DNA from: an uncultured Porphyromonas sp. | GTDB taxonomy: Bacteria > Bacteroidota > Bacteroidia > Bacteroidales > Porphyromonadaceae | DNA length: 11,986 nucleotides | Direction: 5' to 3' | Assembly (NCBI GenBank): GCA_900539155.1 | Contig: UQBE01000050.1 | Span: forward strand, 1 to 11,986 | Shown here: positions 1-7,705 of the stretch, one piece after another | How positions within the stretch are numbered: position 1 is the first letter of the stretch | How the letters are laid out: each line of letters starts with the position of its first letter | Notes under the pieces: model-generated | What the model was told of the DNA's origin: nothing | Database searches by the model: none | Seen by the model: the letters and a program-made list of their open reading frames with translations, nothing else | Position numbers and translations under genes: made by a program

Positions 1-13
1 ATCCTTTCTGCAA

Positions 14-48
14 AGTCTAGACAATCTTGCTAGCAAGATTGTGAGACT
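14..48. repeat. Long palindrome (inverted repeat) upstream of MATE gene
   Basis: Bases 21-42 form a perfect 22-bp palindrome with half-site ACAATCTTGCT. It is extended by the complementary arms AGTCT (14-18) and AGACT (44-48) across a small internal loop. As RNA this would be a long hairpin with a GCTAGC centre; as DNA it could be a symmetric operator. No T-tract follows on either strand, so a standard intrinsic terminator is not supported. A second small hairpin, CTGTTG (47-52) with CAACAG (60-65), overlaps its right edge by two bases, so the two would compete. What lies to the left is outside the window, so its function cannot be assigned. Confidence 0.7.
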
Positions 49-127
49 GTTGACTCTCGCAACAGCCTCATAATGCGTCAGCCCTGGGGCTCCTTATCGT
101 AGAGCACTCCCTCTGCCCTCTTTTGAT

Positions 128-135
128 TACCTTTG
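128..135 (+). promoter_or_regulatory. Possible Bacteroidota -7 box for the MATE operon
   Basis: TACCTTTG fits the Bacteroidota -7 consensus TAnnTTTG. No TTTG stands 19-20 bp upstream, so the match is to one element only. The predicted transcript would begin near 142 and carry a leader hairpin, AGCTATC (155-161) pairing with GATAGCT (170-176). The transporter, prmA and GT2 genes would follow. Confidence 0.35.
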
Positions 136-182
136 CACCGAACTTGTAGTCGGGAGCTATCAGTCGTGCGATAGCTTTCGAT

Positions 183-226
183 AGGAAGTTAAGTCATCAC
201 AACTAGAAGGTTTAGTCATCACAACG
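183..226 (+). repeat. Imperfect 22-base tandem duplication at the start of the MATE gene
   Basis: Bases 183-204 and 205-226 are adjacent copies, 18 of 22 identical, sharing the core AGTCATCACAAC (192-203 and 214-225). Each copy begins with a purine-rich stretch (AGGAAG, AGAAGG) that could serve as a ribosome binding site and contains ATC seven bases after it. The period is not a multiple of three, so only the ATC of the second copy (218) is in frame with the transporter. A duplicated translation-initiation region is one reading; this is inference. Confidence 0.6.
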
Positions 227-1567
227 GATAGTATAAACTTCACAGATGGACCCATCCGTAAGCAACTACTCAAACTAGCTGCCCCAATTGTTGCGACTTC
301 ATTCGTACAGATGGCGTACAACTTCACCGATATGGCGTGGTTGGGCCGGCTTGGTAGCCGTGAAGTTGCCTCAGTTGGTGTGATTGGTGTGCTCCTATGG
401 ATTGCCACTTCCATAGCGCAGCTGACTAAAACTAGTGCCGAGGTTTGCGTCTCGCAGAGCCTTGGTGCGCGCAATGAGCCACAAGCGATAGCATATGCTC
501 GTCACTGTACCACTTGGGCTCTTATCGTGGGTACACTATTGGCTCTTGTCTATCTTTTCTTCGGCTCCCCTATCGTTGGCATTTACCAGCTAGACCAGGA
601 TGTACACCAGATGGCTCTGCGCTATTTGCGTATTGTACTCGTGGGCTTGCCTGGATACTTCCTGACACTAGCCATGAGTGGTATCTACAATGCTCATGGG
701 CGGAGCATGACCCCCTTTAAGATTAATTCTCTGGGGCTACTCCTTAATATGATTCTCGACCCGCTACTCATCTTCGTTTGTCGTCTAGGAGTAGTTGGAG
801 CCGCATTGGCTACACTACTGTCGCAGTTAGCCGTCTGCACTATTCTCTACTATCGGATGCAACACAGGGACAAAATGCTCGAGGGCTGCTCTATCGTGAC
901 CAGATTAGCTAGAGAGCAGAGCCAGCGTATCTTTGCTATTGGCGTGCCAGTGGTGTTGCTCAACTCACTCTTTGCGCTCATTAGCATACTGATGGGACGC
1001 ATAGCCTCTGAGCAGGGAGGAGCTATCGGTGTGGCTGTGATGACGACAGGTGGACAGCTTGAGGGTGTAACTTGGAATGCCTGCCAAGGCTTTTGCACCG
1101 CCCTAGCGACATTCGTCGGACACAACTACGCAGCGCATCAGTTCGCTCGTGTGTGGCGTGGCTACAAGACGACCATCCTTATGACATTGTCTATAGGGCT
1201 CTTCGGCACGCTCCTCTTCTTACTCCTAGGAGAGTCGTTCTTTGCGCTTATCGTTCCTGACCCCGAAACCTATGTCGAGGGAGGACGATACCTATACATA
1301 GCCAGTTTCTCACAGCTCTTTATTATGGCGGAGATTACAACGCAAGGGCTCTTTTACGGACTAGGACGGAGTAATACACCTGCAGCTATCAGCATCGTAG
1401 GCAATCTACTTCGCATCCCGCTAGCCCTCCTACTGGTGTATGCCGGCTGGGGACTAGCAGCAGTCTGGTGGGCTATCTCACTATCATCCATTGGCAAAGG
1501 CATCACCGCCATAGTGGTACTTCTATTAAAGAGGAGCAAACTAACTCCAAAGAGCCTAGCCGTCTGA
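218..1567 (+). CDS. MATE-family multidrug/metabolite efflux transporter (non-ATG or damaged start)
   Basis: This is a polytopic inner-membrane transporter of the MATE (MatE, NorM/DinF-like) family, which exports drugs or metabolites in exchange for Na+ or H+. The substrate cannot be told from sequence. The protein is hydrophobic throughout, consistent with two homologous six-helix halves, and ends in a basic tail (KRSKLTPKS). The first ATG is at 311 and would give 418 residues, but it falls inside the first helix. The frame stays open from 185, and bases 236-310 encode NFTDGPIRKQLLKLAAPIVA followed by TSFVQ, the normal N-terminal segment of the family. No ATG, GTG or TTG lies in that extension. 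ATC at 218, seven bases after AGAAGG, would give 449 residues and the usual family length, so it is taken as a tentative start. A mutated start codon or sequencing error is the alternative. It is followed seven bases later by prmA. Confidence 0.88.
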   Translation: MTTDSINFTDGPIRKQLLKLAAPIVATSFVQMAYNFTDMAWLGRLGSREVASVGVIGVLLWIATSIAQLTKTSAEVCVSQSLGARNEPQAIAYARHCTTWALIVGTLLALVYLFFGSPIVGIYQLDQDVHQMALRYLRIVLVGLPGYFLTLAMSGIYNAHGRSMTPFKINSLGLLLNMILDPLLIFVCRLGVVGAALATLLSQLAVCTILYYRMQHRDKMLEGCSIVTRLAREQSQRIFAIGVPVVLLNSLFALISILMGRIASEQGGAIGVAVMTTGGQLEGVTWNACQGFCTALATFVGHNYAAHQFARVWRGYKTTILMTLSIGLFGTLLFLLLGESFFALIVPDPETYVEGGRYLYIASFSQLFIMAEITTQGLFYGLGRSNTPAAISIVGNLLRIPLALLLVYAGWGLAAVWWAISLSSIGKGITAIVVLLLKRSKLTPKSLAV

Positions 1568-1574
1568 CCGAATT

Positions 1575-2465
1575 ATGTACCGACACTACACCTTCACCAC
1601 AGAGCACCGCCACGAGCTAGACTGGGCTATGCCACTACTGGCTCAGACATTGGCCGACTGGGGCTTCGAGAGCTTTCAAGAAGAGCCTGACAATGGTCGG
1701 CTCGATGCCTACATATCTGAGGACGCTGGGGATGGGCCAGGTGGCGGTGAAGTTGCCACGCAGCTCTCCGCAGATGAGGGCTCCTTGACACTATATAATA
1801 TAGAGTGGCACTATCATCGTGAGCTTGTCCCTTCGGAAGACTGGCTAGCAGCGTGGCGCAGCTCAACCTTCGAACCGATATCGCTACGGGGGCGTATGCT
1901 AGTCACCACCCCTGAGCTGGCACCCACTCCACCGACCCATCCGATACAACTCCTCATCGAGGCGTACAATTCGTTTGGCTCAGGCGAACATCACACGACA
2001 CGGATGCTCCTAGAGCATCTCCTCGACTACGACCTAGCTGGAGACCAAGTCATTGATATGGGATGCGGTACAGGCATCCTCGGTATCGCCTCTCTCCTAC
2101 TCGGTGCTGACTCCCTCGTAGCAATAGACATATCGTCCGAGTGCGTCACCAATACGCTACACAACCTCCAGCTCAACGGCTTCGAACCCTCAGAGCATAT
2201 TTCGGTACGGCATGGTGATGCGAGCCTGCTATCTACCTACCCTAGCGAGGCAAATCTGCTCTTTGCCAACATCCATCGCAACATAATTCTGAAGGATCTC
2301 CCCAGCTATGTCGCCTCTGTACAGCCAGGTGGAGAAGTATGGCTCAGTGGCTTCCTTCTCTCCGACCGACCAGCCATCAGCCAAGCCTTAGAAGCTGTCG
2401 GGCTAGAGCTTATCGATGAAGCAACCTCCGAGGAGTGGGTCTTCATGCGTACTCGCAGAGTATGA
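1575..2465 (+). CDS. prmA: Ribosomal protein L11 methyltransferase
   Basis: PrmA is a cytoplasmic SAM-dependent enzyme that methylates amino groups of ribosomal protein L11. The length of 296 residues is close to the 293 of E. coli PrmA. An N-terminal substrate-binding part (about 1-110) is followed by a Rossmann-fold methyltransferase domain. Visible motifs are SFGSGEHHTTR (133-143), the PrmA version of the segment before motif I; the SAM-binding DMGCGTG (161-167); the acidic AIDIS end of the next strand; and the NIHRN catalytic-loop motif (from N232), equivalent to the NIL/NPP motif of N-methyltransferases. A glycine-rich stretch near residues 51-58 looks like a flexible insertion. The gene starts seven bases after the transporter stop, so the two are probably co-transcribed. 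No strong Shine-Dalgarno sequence is seen, which is usual in Bacteroidota. Confidence 0.93.
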   Translation: MYRHYTFTTEHRHELDWAMPLLAQTLADWGFESFQEEPDNGRLDAYISEDAGDGPGGGEVATQLSADEGSLTLYNIEWHYHRELVPSEDWLAAWRSSTFEPISLRGRMLVTTPELAPTPPTHPIQLLIEAYNSFGSGEHHTTRMLLEHLLDYDLAGDQVIDMGCGTGILGIASLLLGADSLVAIDISSECVTNTLHNLQLNGFEPSEHISVRHGDASLLSTYPSEANLLFANIHRNIILKDLPSYVASVQPGGEVWLSGFLLSDRPAISQALEAVGLELIDEATSEEWVFMRTRRV

Positions 2466-2503
2466 TGAGCCTTACTGACTAGTTACCTTTACCACAACTT
2501 GAT

Positions 2504-3499
2504 ATGTCCGCAGTCCAGCCACTGATTACGCTGATAGTCACCTTTTACAATGAGGAGACTTACCTAGATAAATGCCTTGCTTCGGTCGCTTCACAGGACT
2601 ACCCTAATTTGGAAATCCTACTGATGGACGATGCTTCGACAGATGCATCTCCAGAGATAGCCCGCAAGTATGCCACAAAGGATGCCCGGATGCAGCTACA
2701 CCGTGCGGAGCGCAATGGCGGTATAGCCCGACTGCGTAATCGAGCCTTGGACTTAGCGCAGGGAGACTACATCGCTTGGGTCGATGGGGATGACTGGATA
2801 GATCCTCACCATGTGTCAATGCTCTATGAAGTTCTGCGGGAGGTGCCCACAGAACGAGCCATAGCACTCTGTCCTACTCAGCGGCACCATGCCGACGGCA
2901 CGCCCAAGGACTACCGAGGTCTGCGCGTCCCCTACCTAACGATGCTCACCCCCCGAGATTCCTTGACCCTTATGATGAGTGGCGACAAGGTATCGGGGCA
3001 CTTTTGGAACAAGCTCTTTCCCCGTGCCCTCTTTGACAAACTGCGAATGCCCGAGGGACGTGTCTTTGAGGATTACTACCTACTACCTAGGCTCGTGGCG
3101 CGTGCTACTTGCTTAGTTTGTACAGATCGTACGCTCTACCACTACAGGCAGCATGCCACAAGCATCGTACATGTCGCCAAGCCTCAGAATGACTATGACC
3201 TGCTCTTAGCATGTCGTGACCGAATCCTCTTCCTACGCAACGACCCACCTCACCTCTCACCACAAGTGGCACACCGACTAGAGGTCTATCCACTCAAGAT
3301 GATGTACCGAGCTTATCACCGAGTCGCCCAGATGCATCATCCAGAGAGCCACCACTACCTCACTAAGATGGAGGAGGCAGGACGGGAGCTTGGGGTCAAG
3401 CCTTTACGAGGCATACGCTACTCATCGTACATGTTCCTCCTCTCCCTACGCAAGCGATATACAGAGTGGTGGCTTAGGAAAGTCTGTTCCCTAAGTTAA
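2504..3499 (+). CDS. Glycosyltransferase family 2
   Basis: This is a GT-A fold, inverting-type glycosyltransferase of 331 residues with no predicted membrane helix. It is probably a cytoplasmic enzyme that moves a sugar from a nucleotide sugar onto a growing glycan or lipid carrier. The N-terminal strand TLIVTFYNE (9-17) opens the nucleotide-binding fold. DDAST (42-46) is the UDP-binding acidic site, NGGIARLRN (71-79) is the standard GT2 loop, and DGDD (94-97) is the metal-binding DxD motif. VFEDYYL, with E189-D190, supplies the probable catalytic base. The C-terminal third (about 230-331) is basic and helical. The gene lies 38 bases after prmA on the same strand and may be the last gene of that unit. 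Donor and acceptor sugars cannot be predicted; lipooligosaccharide or surface polysaccharide assembly is a reasonable guess. Confidence 0.88.
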   Translation: MSAVQPLITLIVTFYNEETYLDKCLASVASQDYPNLEILLMDDASTDASPEIARKYATKDARMQLHRAERNGGIARLRNRALDLAQGDYIAWVDGDDWIDPHHVSMLYEVLREVPTERAIALCPTQRHHADGTPKDYRGLRVPYLTMLTPRDSLTLMMSGDKVSGHFWNKLFPRALFDKLRMPEGRVFEDYYLLPRLVARATCLVCTDRTLYHYRQHATSIVHVAKPQNDYDLLLACRDRILFLRNDPPHLSPQVAHRLEVYPLKMMYRAYHRVAQMHHPESHHYLTKMEEAGRELGVKPLRGIRYSSYMFLLSLRKRYTEWWLRKVCSLS

Positions 3500-3693
3500 C
3501 TTCTTTAGGTAGCCTAGGAGACTTAGCTCACAGCTTCACTCGTAGAGGAGATAACTCTCTAGGGGGGCACCAACGGACACCCCAACGGTCTACCCTACTA
3601 CCGAGACCACTCGTCAGCAGATAGAGCTGGCTACTAATGAGTGCTACCATGTCAAGCGAGAGCTCCAAAGAGGTTTATACCCGCTTTTTTCCG

Positions 3694-3701
3694 TATCTTT
3701 G
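3694..3701 (+). promoter_or_regulatory. Bacteroidota -7 box upstream of gyrB
   Basis: TATCTTTG matches the TAnnTTTG consensus and lies at the right-hand end of a gap that follows the GT2 gene. The -33 region is poor: only TTTA at 3674-3677, with a 16-bp spacer. The predicted transcript starts near 3708 and leaves a leader of about 78 bases before the gyrB ATG at 3786. The rest of 3500-3693 shows only weak, interrupted inverted repeats and no reading frame I would support. Confidence 0.55.
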
Positions 3702-3730
3702 TAAAGTTCAAGACATATATAGTGAGTGGA

Positions 3731-3753
3731 GTATCTCTACTTTCAGAGAGTAC
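3731..3753 (+). promoter_or_regulatory. Hairpin in the gyrB 5' leader
   Basis: GTATCTCT (3731-3738) pairs with AGAGA plus TAC (3745-3749 and 3751-3753), leaving a single bulged G at 3750 and a six-base loop. It lies within the predicted untranslated leader, 32 bases before the gyrB ATG. It may be simple leader structure or influence mRNA stability; a regulatory role is not shown. Confidence 0.4.
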
Positions 3754-3785
3754 GGCTCTCCCCTCATCATGATAAGCCAATTACA

Positions 3786-5762
3786 ATGAGCGAACAAGAG
3801 AAAGATATGAAGACTGCACCACAGACAAATAATGGTGCTTACTCAGCCAGTAGCATACAAGTACTCGAAGGACTAGAAGCAGTACGCAAGCGTCCTGCTA
3901 TGTATATCGGAGACATCAGCGAGAAGGGTCTCCACCACCTTGTCTACGAGGTGGTCGACAATTCCATTGATGAGGCTCTAGCAGGCTACTGTACCGAGGT
4001 ATTGGTTGAGATACTATCAGACAATTCAATCCAAGTGACTGACAATGGTCGTGGTATCCCAGTCGACATGCACGCCAAGGAGGGCAAGAGTGCCCTGGAG
4101 GTGGTCATGACGGTACTGCACGCTGGTGGTAAGTTTGACAAGGGCTCCTACAAGGTGTCTGGAGGTCTCCACGGTGTCGGTGTCTCATGTGTCAATGCGC
4201 TCTCCGAGTCTCTCATTGCCGAGGTGCATCGTGACGGCAAAATCTACCGTCAGGAGTACAGCCGTGGTAAACCTCTGACAGGCGTTGAGGTGGTTGGTAA
4301 AGCCGATGATACAGGTACCCGCATCACCTTCAAGCCTGACGACACGATCTTTCGTGAGACAATATATAGTAGTGAGACGCTCTCACACCGTTTGCGTGAG
4401 CTCTCATATTTGAATGCAGGGTTGCACCTTAAGCTCGTCGACCATCGAGTACACGATGAGGAGGGGCGACCCAAGGAATGGTTATTCTACTCTGAGGACG
4501 GACTGAGTGAGTTCGTTCGCTACGTGGACGGTGCTAAGGAGTCGCTCATCCACGACGTCATCCATCATACGACGGAGAAGCAAGGCGTACCCGTCGAGGT
4601 AGCACTAACTTACAACACCTCCTATCAGGAGAACGTCTACACCTACGTCAACGACATTCACACCATAGAAGGCGGTACGCACTTGACAGGCTTCCGCCGT
4701 GGACTAACTCGCACGCTCAAGAAGTATGCGACCGACTCGCACCTCCTCGACAAGATTAAAGAGGAGATTTCAGGCGATGACTTCCGTGAGGGCTTGACAG
4801 CTATCGTCAGTGTCAAGGTCGCTGAGCCACAGTTTGAGGGACAGACGAAGACGAAGCTCGGTAATAGCGAAATCGTCGGTGTCGTCGATGCTGCCGTCAG
4901 TGAGGCACTAGAGATTTACCTCGAAGAGCATCCCACGGAGGCTAAGCTCATCGTTGACAAGGTCATCCTAGCAGCCCAAGCACGTCACGCAGCACGCCGA
5001 GCTCGTGAGCTGGTACAGCGTAAGTCTCCCCTCACTGGGGGTGGACTGCCAGGCAAGCTAGCTGACTGCTCCAGCAAAGACCCAAGCGAGTGCGAGCTAT
5101 TCATCGTGGAGGGAGACTCCGCAGGTGGTACTGCCAAGCAGGGACGTGACAGCAAGTATCAGGCAATCCTTCCCTTGCGTGGTAAGATCCTCAACGTGGA
5201 GAAGGCGATGCAGCACCGCATCCTAGACAATGCAGAGATTAAGAATATCTACACCGCACTCGGCGTGACGGTCGGCACAGAGGAAGACTCCAAGGCTCTC
5301 AATCTCTCTAAGCTCCGCTACCATAAGATTATCATTATGACCGATGCGGATGTCGATGGTGCGCACATTGCGACACTAATCCTTACCTTCTTCTTCCGCA
5401 ATATGCGTCCGCTCATTGAGAACGGCTACGTCTACATTGCCAATCCACCCCTCTACCTCTGCAAGAAAGACCGCATCGAGGAGTACTGCTGGACAGACGA
5501 TCAGAAGGCTGACTTCGTCACCAAATATGGCAATGGCCAGGAGAACCGCATCAAGATACAGCGATACAAAGGTCTCGGTGAGATGAACGACATACAGCTC
5601 TGGGATACAACGATGAATCCGCAGACGCGCACCCTACGCCAGGTGACCATAGACAACCTAGCGAGCGCCGACTCAGTCTTCTCCATGCTTATGAGCGAAG
5701 ATGTCGAGCCACGACGCGAGTTCATCGAGGAGAACGCTACCTACGCCAACATTGACGCCTAG
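3786..5762 (+). CDS. gyrB: DNA gyrase subunit B (type II topoisomerase ATPase subunit)
   Basis: GyrB supplies the ATPase of DNA gyrase, which introduces negative supercoils together with GyrA. Numbered from the ATG at 3786, the 658-residue protein has a GHKL ATPase domain with EVVDN (E55 general base, N59 Mg2+ ligand), DNGRGIP and GGLHGVGVS. The transducer domain follows (about 250-410). The TOPRIM domain carries EGDSAGG (442-448) and DADVDGAH (D520, D522, D524). The C-terminal segment has QRYKGLGEMN (592-601) and ends with the typical VEPRREFIEEN stretch. The roughly 170-residue insertion found in E. coli GyrB is absent, as in most non-proteobacterial gyrases. The frame can be read back to a GTG at 3726, but conservation begins near NNGAYSASSIQVLEG, so the ATG is preferred. 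ParE is less likely because the N-terminal sequence is the gyrB form. The next gene starts nine bases after the stop. Confidence 0.97.
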   Translation: MSEQEKDMKTAPQTNNGAYSASSIQVLEGLEAVRKRPAMYIGDISEKGLHHLVYEVVDNSIDEALAGYCTEVLVEILSDNSIQVTDNGRGIPVDMHAKEGKSALEVVMTVLHAGGKFDKGSYKVSGGLHGVGVSCVNALSESLIAEVHRDGKIYRQEYSRGKPLTGVEVVGKADDTGTRITFKPDDTIFRETIYSSETLSHRLRELSYLNAGLHLKLVDHRVHDEEGRPKEWLFYSEDGLSEFVRYVDGAKESLIHDVIHHTTEKQGVPVEVALTYNTSYQENVYTYVNDIHTIEGGTHLTGFRRGLTRTLKKYATDSHLLDKIKEEISGDDFREGLTAIVSVKVAEPQFEGQTKTKLGNSEIVGVVDAAVSEALEIYLEEHPTEAKLIVDKVILAAQARHAARRARELVQRKSPLTGGGLPGKLADCSSKDPSECELFIVEGDSAGGTAKQGRDSKYQAILPLRGKILNVEKAMQHRILDNAEIKNIYTALGVTVGTEEDSKALNLSKLRYHKIIIMTDADVDGAHIATLILTFFFRNMRPLIENGYVYIANPPLYLCKKDRIEEYCWTDDQKADFVTKYGNGQENRIKIQRYKGLGEMNDIQLWDTTMNPQTRTLRQVTIDNLASADSVFSMLMSEDVEPRREFIEENATYANIDA

Positions 5763-5771
5763 CACCTAGCT

Positions 5772-6617
5772 ATGAAGACCAAGCGTGTCGCAGCCCTGAC
5801 CATGGTGCGCAATGATGACTTCTACCTGCGCAAATGGACAGCCTACTACGGCCGAGAGCTCGGCGAGGAAAATCTATACATCTATCTAGACGGCAAGGAT
5901 CAGCCCCTACCCGACTGGTGTCCTCAAGCTACGGTCGTGGCGGTGGATAAAATCAAAGGACAGGTGGTCTCTGCCGAGAAGGAGCGACTAGCTTTCCTCT
6001 CCGAGCGCGCTAAGAAGCTACTCACCACAGGAGGCTACGACCTCGTCATCGGAGTCGATGCCGACGAGATACTCGTCGTCGACCCGCTCGTTGGGATGGG
6101 ACTCAAGGAGTACTTGAGCCAGATTAAGGTGGACGTAAGCGTCTCGGGACTAGGCGTCGATGTGGGGCAGCATCTTGAGCAGGAGGGAGACATTCGAGAA
6201 GATTCGCCCTTCCTCCAGCAGCGTCACTATGCGCGACTATCGACACGCTACACCAAGCCGTGCGTCATCGCACAGCCAGTCGTCTGGGGGTCGGGCTTTC
6301 ATCGCATCAAGGGGCACAACTTTACCATCGACCCACAGCTCTACCTCTTTCACTTTGGCTACTTCGACATGAAGCGTATCGAGGCGCGCTTTGCCGATCC
6401 TGACCGACGAGAGGCTGGCTGGACAAAGCATATCGCCAAGCGGTCAAAAACCATCCAGCAGGTGACCAACCATAAGGCTCGTCCGTGGGACTCTACAGCA
6501 CGCCTAGCTCGCACACTCCAGACCTATATACGTCCTCCCTATGCGTGGAATAAGCCCGCCATGCTGGGGCTCTGTCTCATCGTTGAGATACCTGAGCGTT
6601 TCCATAATATAGTCTGA
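5772..6617 (+). CDS. Glycosyltransferase, Glyco_tranf_2_4-type
   Basis: This 281-residue protein starts with KRVAALTMVRNDDFYLRKWTAYY, the pattern of the glycosyltransferase 2-like group Pfam calls Glyco_tranf_2_4, whose members open with an 'MVRNE..L..W..YY' signature. The acidic metal-binding motif is D96-A-D98-E99 within VIGVDADEILVVDP. A histidine-rich segment (GFHRIKGHNF, then LYLFHFGYFDM) follows, as expected for the acceptor side of this family. There is no signal peptide or membrane helix, so it should act in the cytoplasm on a nucleotide-sugar donor. The gene begins nine bases after gyrB and 22 bases before the next glycosyltransferase, so all are probably on one transcript. The substrate is unknown. 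Confidence 0.82.
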   Translation: MKTKRVAALTMVRNDDFYLRKWTAYYGRELGEENLYIYLDGKDQPLPDWCPQATVVAVDKIKGQVVSAEKERLAFLSERAKKLLTTGGYDLVIGVDADEILVVDPLVGMGLKEYLSQIKVDVSVSGLGVDVGQHLEQEGDIREDSPFLQQRHYARLSTRYTKPCVIAQPVVWGSGFHRIKGHNFTIDPQLYLFHFGYFDMKRIEARFADPDRREAGWTKHIAKRSKTIQQVTNHKARPWDSTARLARTLQTYIRPPYAWNKPAMLGLCLIVEIPERFHNIV

Positions 6618-6639
6618 CCTATCTGTAGCGTCGTCTCTT

Positions 6640-7656
6640 ATGCCTGCAATCTCCGTCATCATCCCCATATATAATGTAGAGAAGTATCTGCGACGCTGTC
6701 TAGACAGTGTCGTGGCGCAGACTTTCACCGACTGGGAGGCTATCTGTGTCAATGATGGGAGCCCTGACAATAGTGCACAAATCCTAGCGGAGTATGCCGA
6801 GAGAGACCCACGCTTTAAGATGGTGACCAAGGAGAACGGCGGACTCTCAGACGCTCGCAACGCCGGCATGGCTGTCGTGGCAGGTACCTATATCAACTTC
6901 CTTGATTCAGACGACTTAATACATCCACAGACATTCGAGATAGCCTATGCGCTCATTCAGCAGGAGGAGGCTGATATCGTCTCTTGGTACAAAGACCCGC
7001 TCTTTCGTCCTCGGCTCCTCATGCGTCATGCGTTAGGCTTTAACATTGACAAGACGATGCCCCGTGGTCTCAAGCGACGCTTCACACTGGACAAAGTCAA
7101 GTACTACACGACTGATGACATCTTCGCTCACGTCACGGAGTACAGTCATACGAAGATTGAGTACCCAGTCAAGCACTTCTACGTATGGCGTCACTTGCTT
7201 CGCAGGAGCCTTGTGGAGGATGTACCCTTTCTCAAAGGAGTAATCTTCGAAGACTTCCCCTGGTGGAGCGAAGTAATCCTCAAGAACCCTCGGACAGTCA
7301 TCACAGACTTGCCCTTTTACTACTACTTCCCCAATATAGGCTCTATAGACCGCTCCTCTGGTCGGACTAAGAAGGTCAAGAACTGGATCAAGGGATTGGA
7401 GCACATCTATCAGATTTATGAAGAGCGCGCTACGCCCTACCAGAAAGAGCGTTGGCAACGCGAGTGTATGTGGGCGATGATCAATAACCGTATCGCCTAC
7501 AAGCTAGAGCAGCGTATTACAGCTCCCGCCGATAGACAGGAGCTCGCCCAAGACTTGGCCAGACTTAACCAGCTGGGCGTCTTTGACCACCCCTTTACAA
7601 TCGAAGGGGTCAAAGCTCGTGAGCGACTCCTGGGCTTTATCAATAAATACCAGTAA
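6640..7656 (+). CDS. Glycosyltransferase family 2
   Basis: This is a classical GT2 enzyme of 338 residues. ISVIIPIYNVEKYLRRCLDS (4-23) begins the GT-A fold, VNDGSPDNS (37-45) is the nucleotide-binding acidic site, ENGGLSDARNAG (65-76) is the family loop, and DSDD (89-92) is the DxD metal site. FEDFPWWSE, with E204-D205, is the likely catalytic base region. The C-terminal part (about 230-338) is helical and charged and probably recognises the acceptor. It is related to, but clearly distinct from, the GT2 encoded at 2504-3499. It sits between another glycosyltransferase and an LtaS-like envelope enzyme, which points to a short surface-glycan or glycolipid pathway. Sugar specificity cannot be predicted. 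Confidence 0.9.
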   Translation: MPAISVIIPIYNVEKYLRRCLDSVVAQTFTDWEAICVNDGSPDNSAQILAEYAERDPRFKMVTKENGGLSDARNAGMAVVAGTYINFLDSDDLIHPQTFEIAYALIQQEEADIVSWYKDPLFRPRLLMRHALGFNIDKTMPRGLKRRFTLDKVKYYTTDDIFAHVTEYSHTKIEYPVKHFYVWRHLLRRSLVEDVPFLKGVIFEDFPWWSEVILKNPRTVITDLPFYYYFPNIGSIDRSSGRTKKVKNWIKGLEHIYQIYEERATPYQKERWQRECMWAMINNRIAYKLEQRITAPADRQELAQDLARLNQLGVFDHPFTIEGVKARERLLGFINKYQ

Positions 7657-7705
7657 GAGAAGGAGCACACACACTTACCCTCAAAATCAAACAACTCTAT
7701 AACAT

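Noticed and set aside
160..474. 104-residue minus-strand open frame
   Set aside because: It overlaps the strongly supported transporter N-terminus and has no recognisable features.
3513..3608. Terminator or riboswitch between the GT2 gene and gyrB
   Set aside because: Only interrupted short complementarities (for example GGTCT/AGACC) are present, without a T-tract or a recognisable aptamer.
3726..3785. Upstream GTG start extending GyrB by 20 residues
   Set aside because: The extension (MEYLYFQRVRL...) is not like GyrB N-termini, lies within the predicted leader hairpin, and an ATG at 3786 fits the family start.
6504..6869. 121-residue minus-strand open frame over the junction of two glycosyltransferase genes
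   Set aside because: Both overlapped genes have clear catalytic motifs; this frame has none and no promoter.
7033..7458. 141-residue minus-strand open frame
   Set aside because: It lies entirely inside the GT2 gene at 6640-7656, has no domain resemblance and is explained by codon bias of the real gene.
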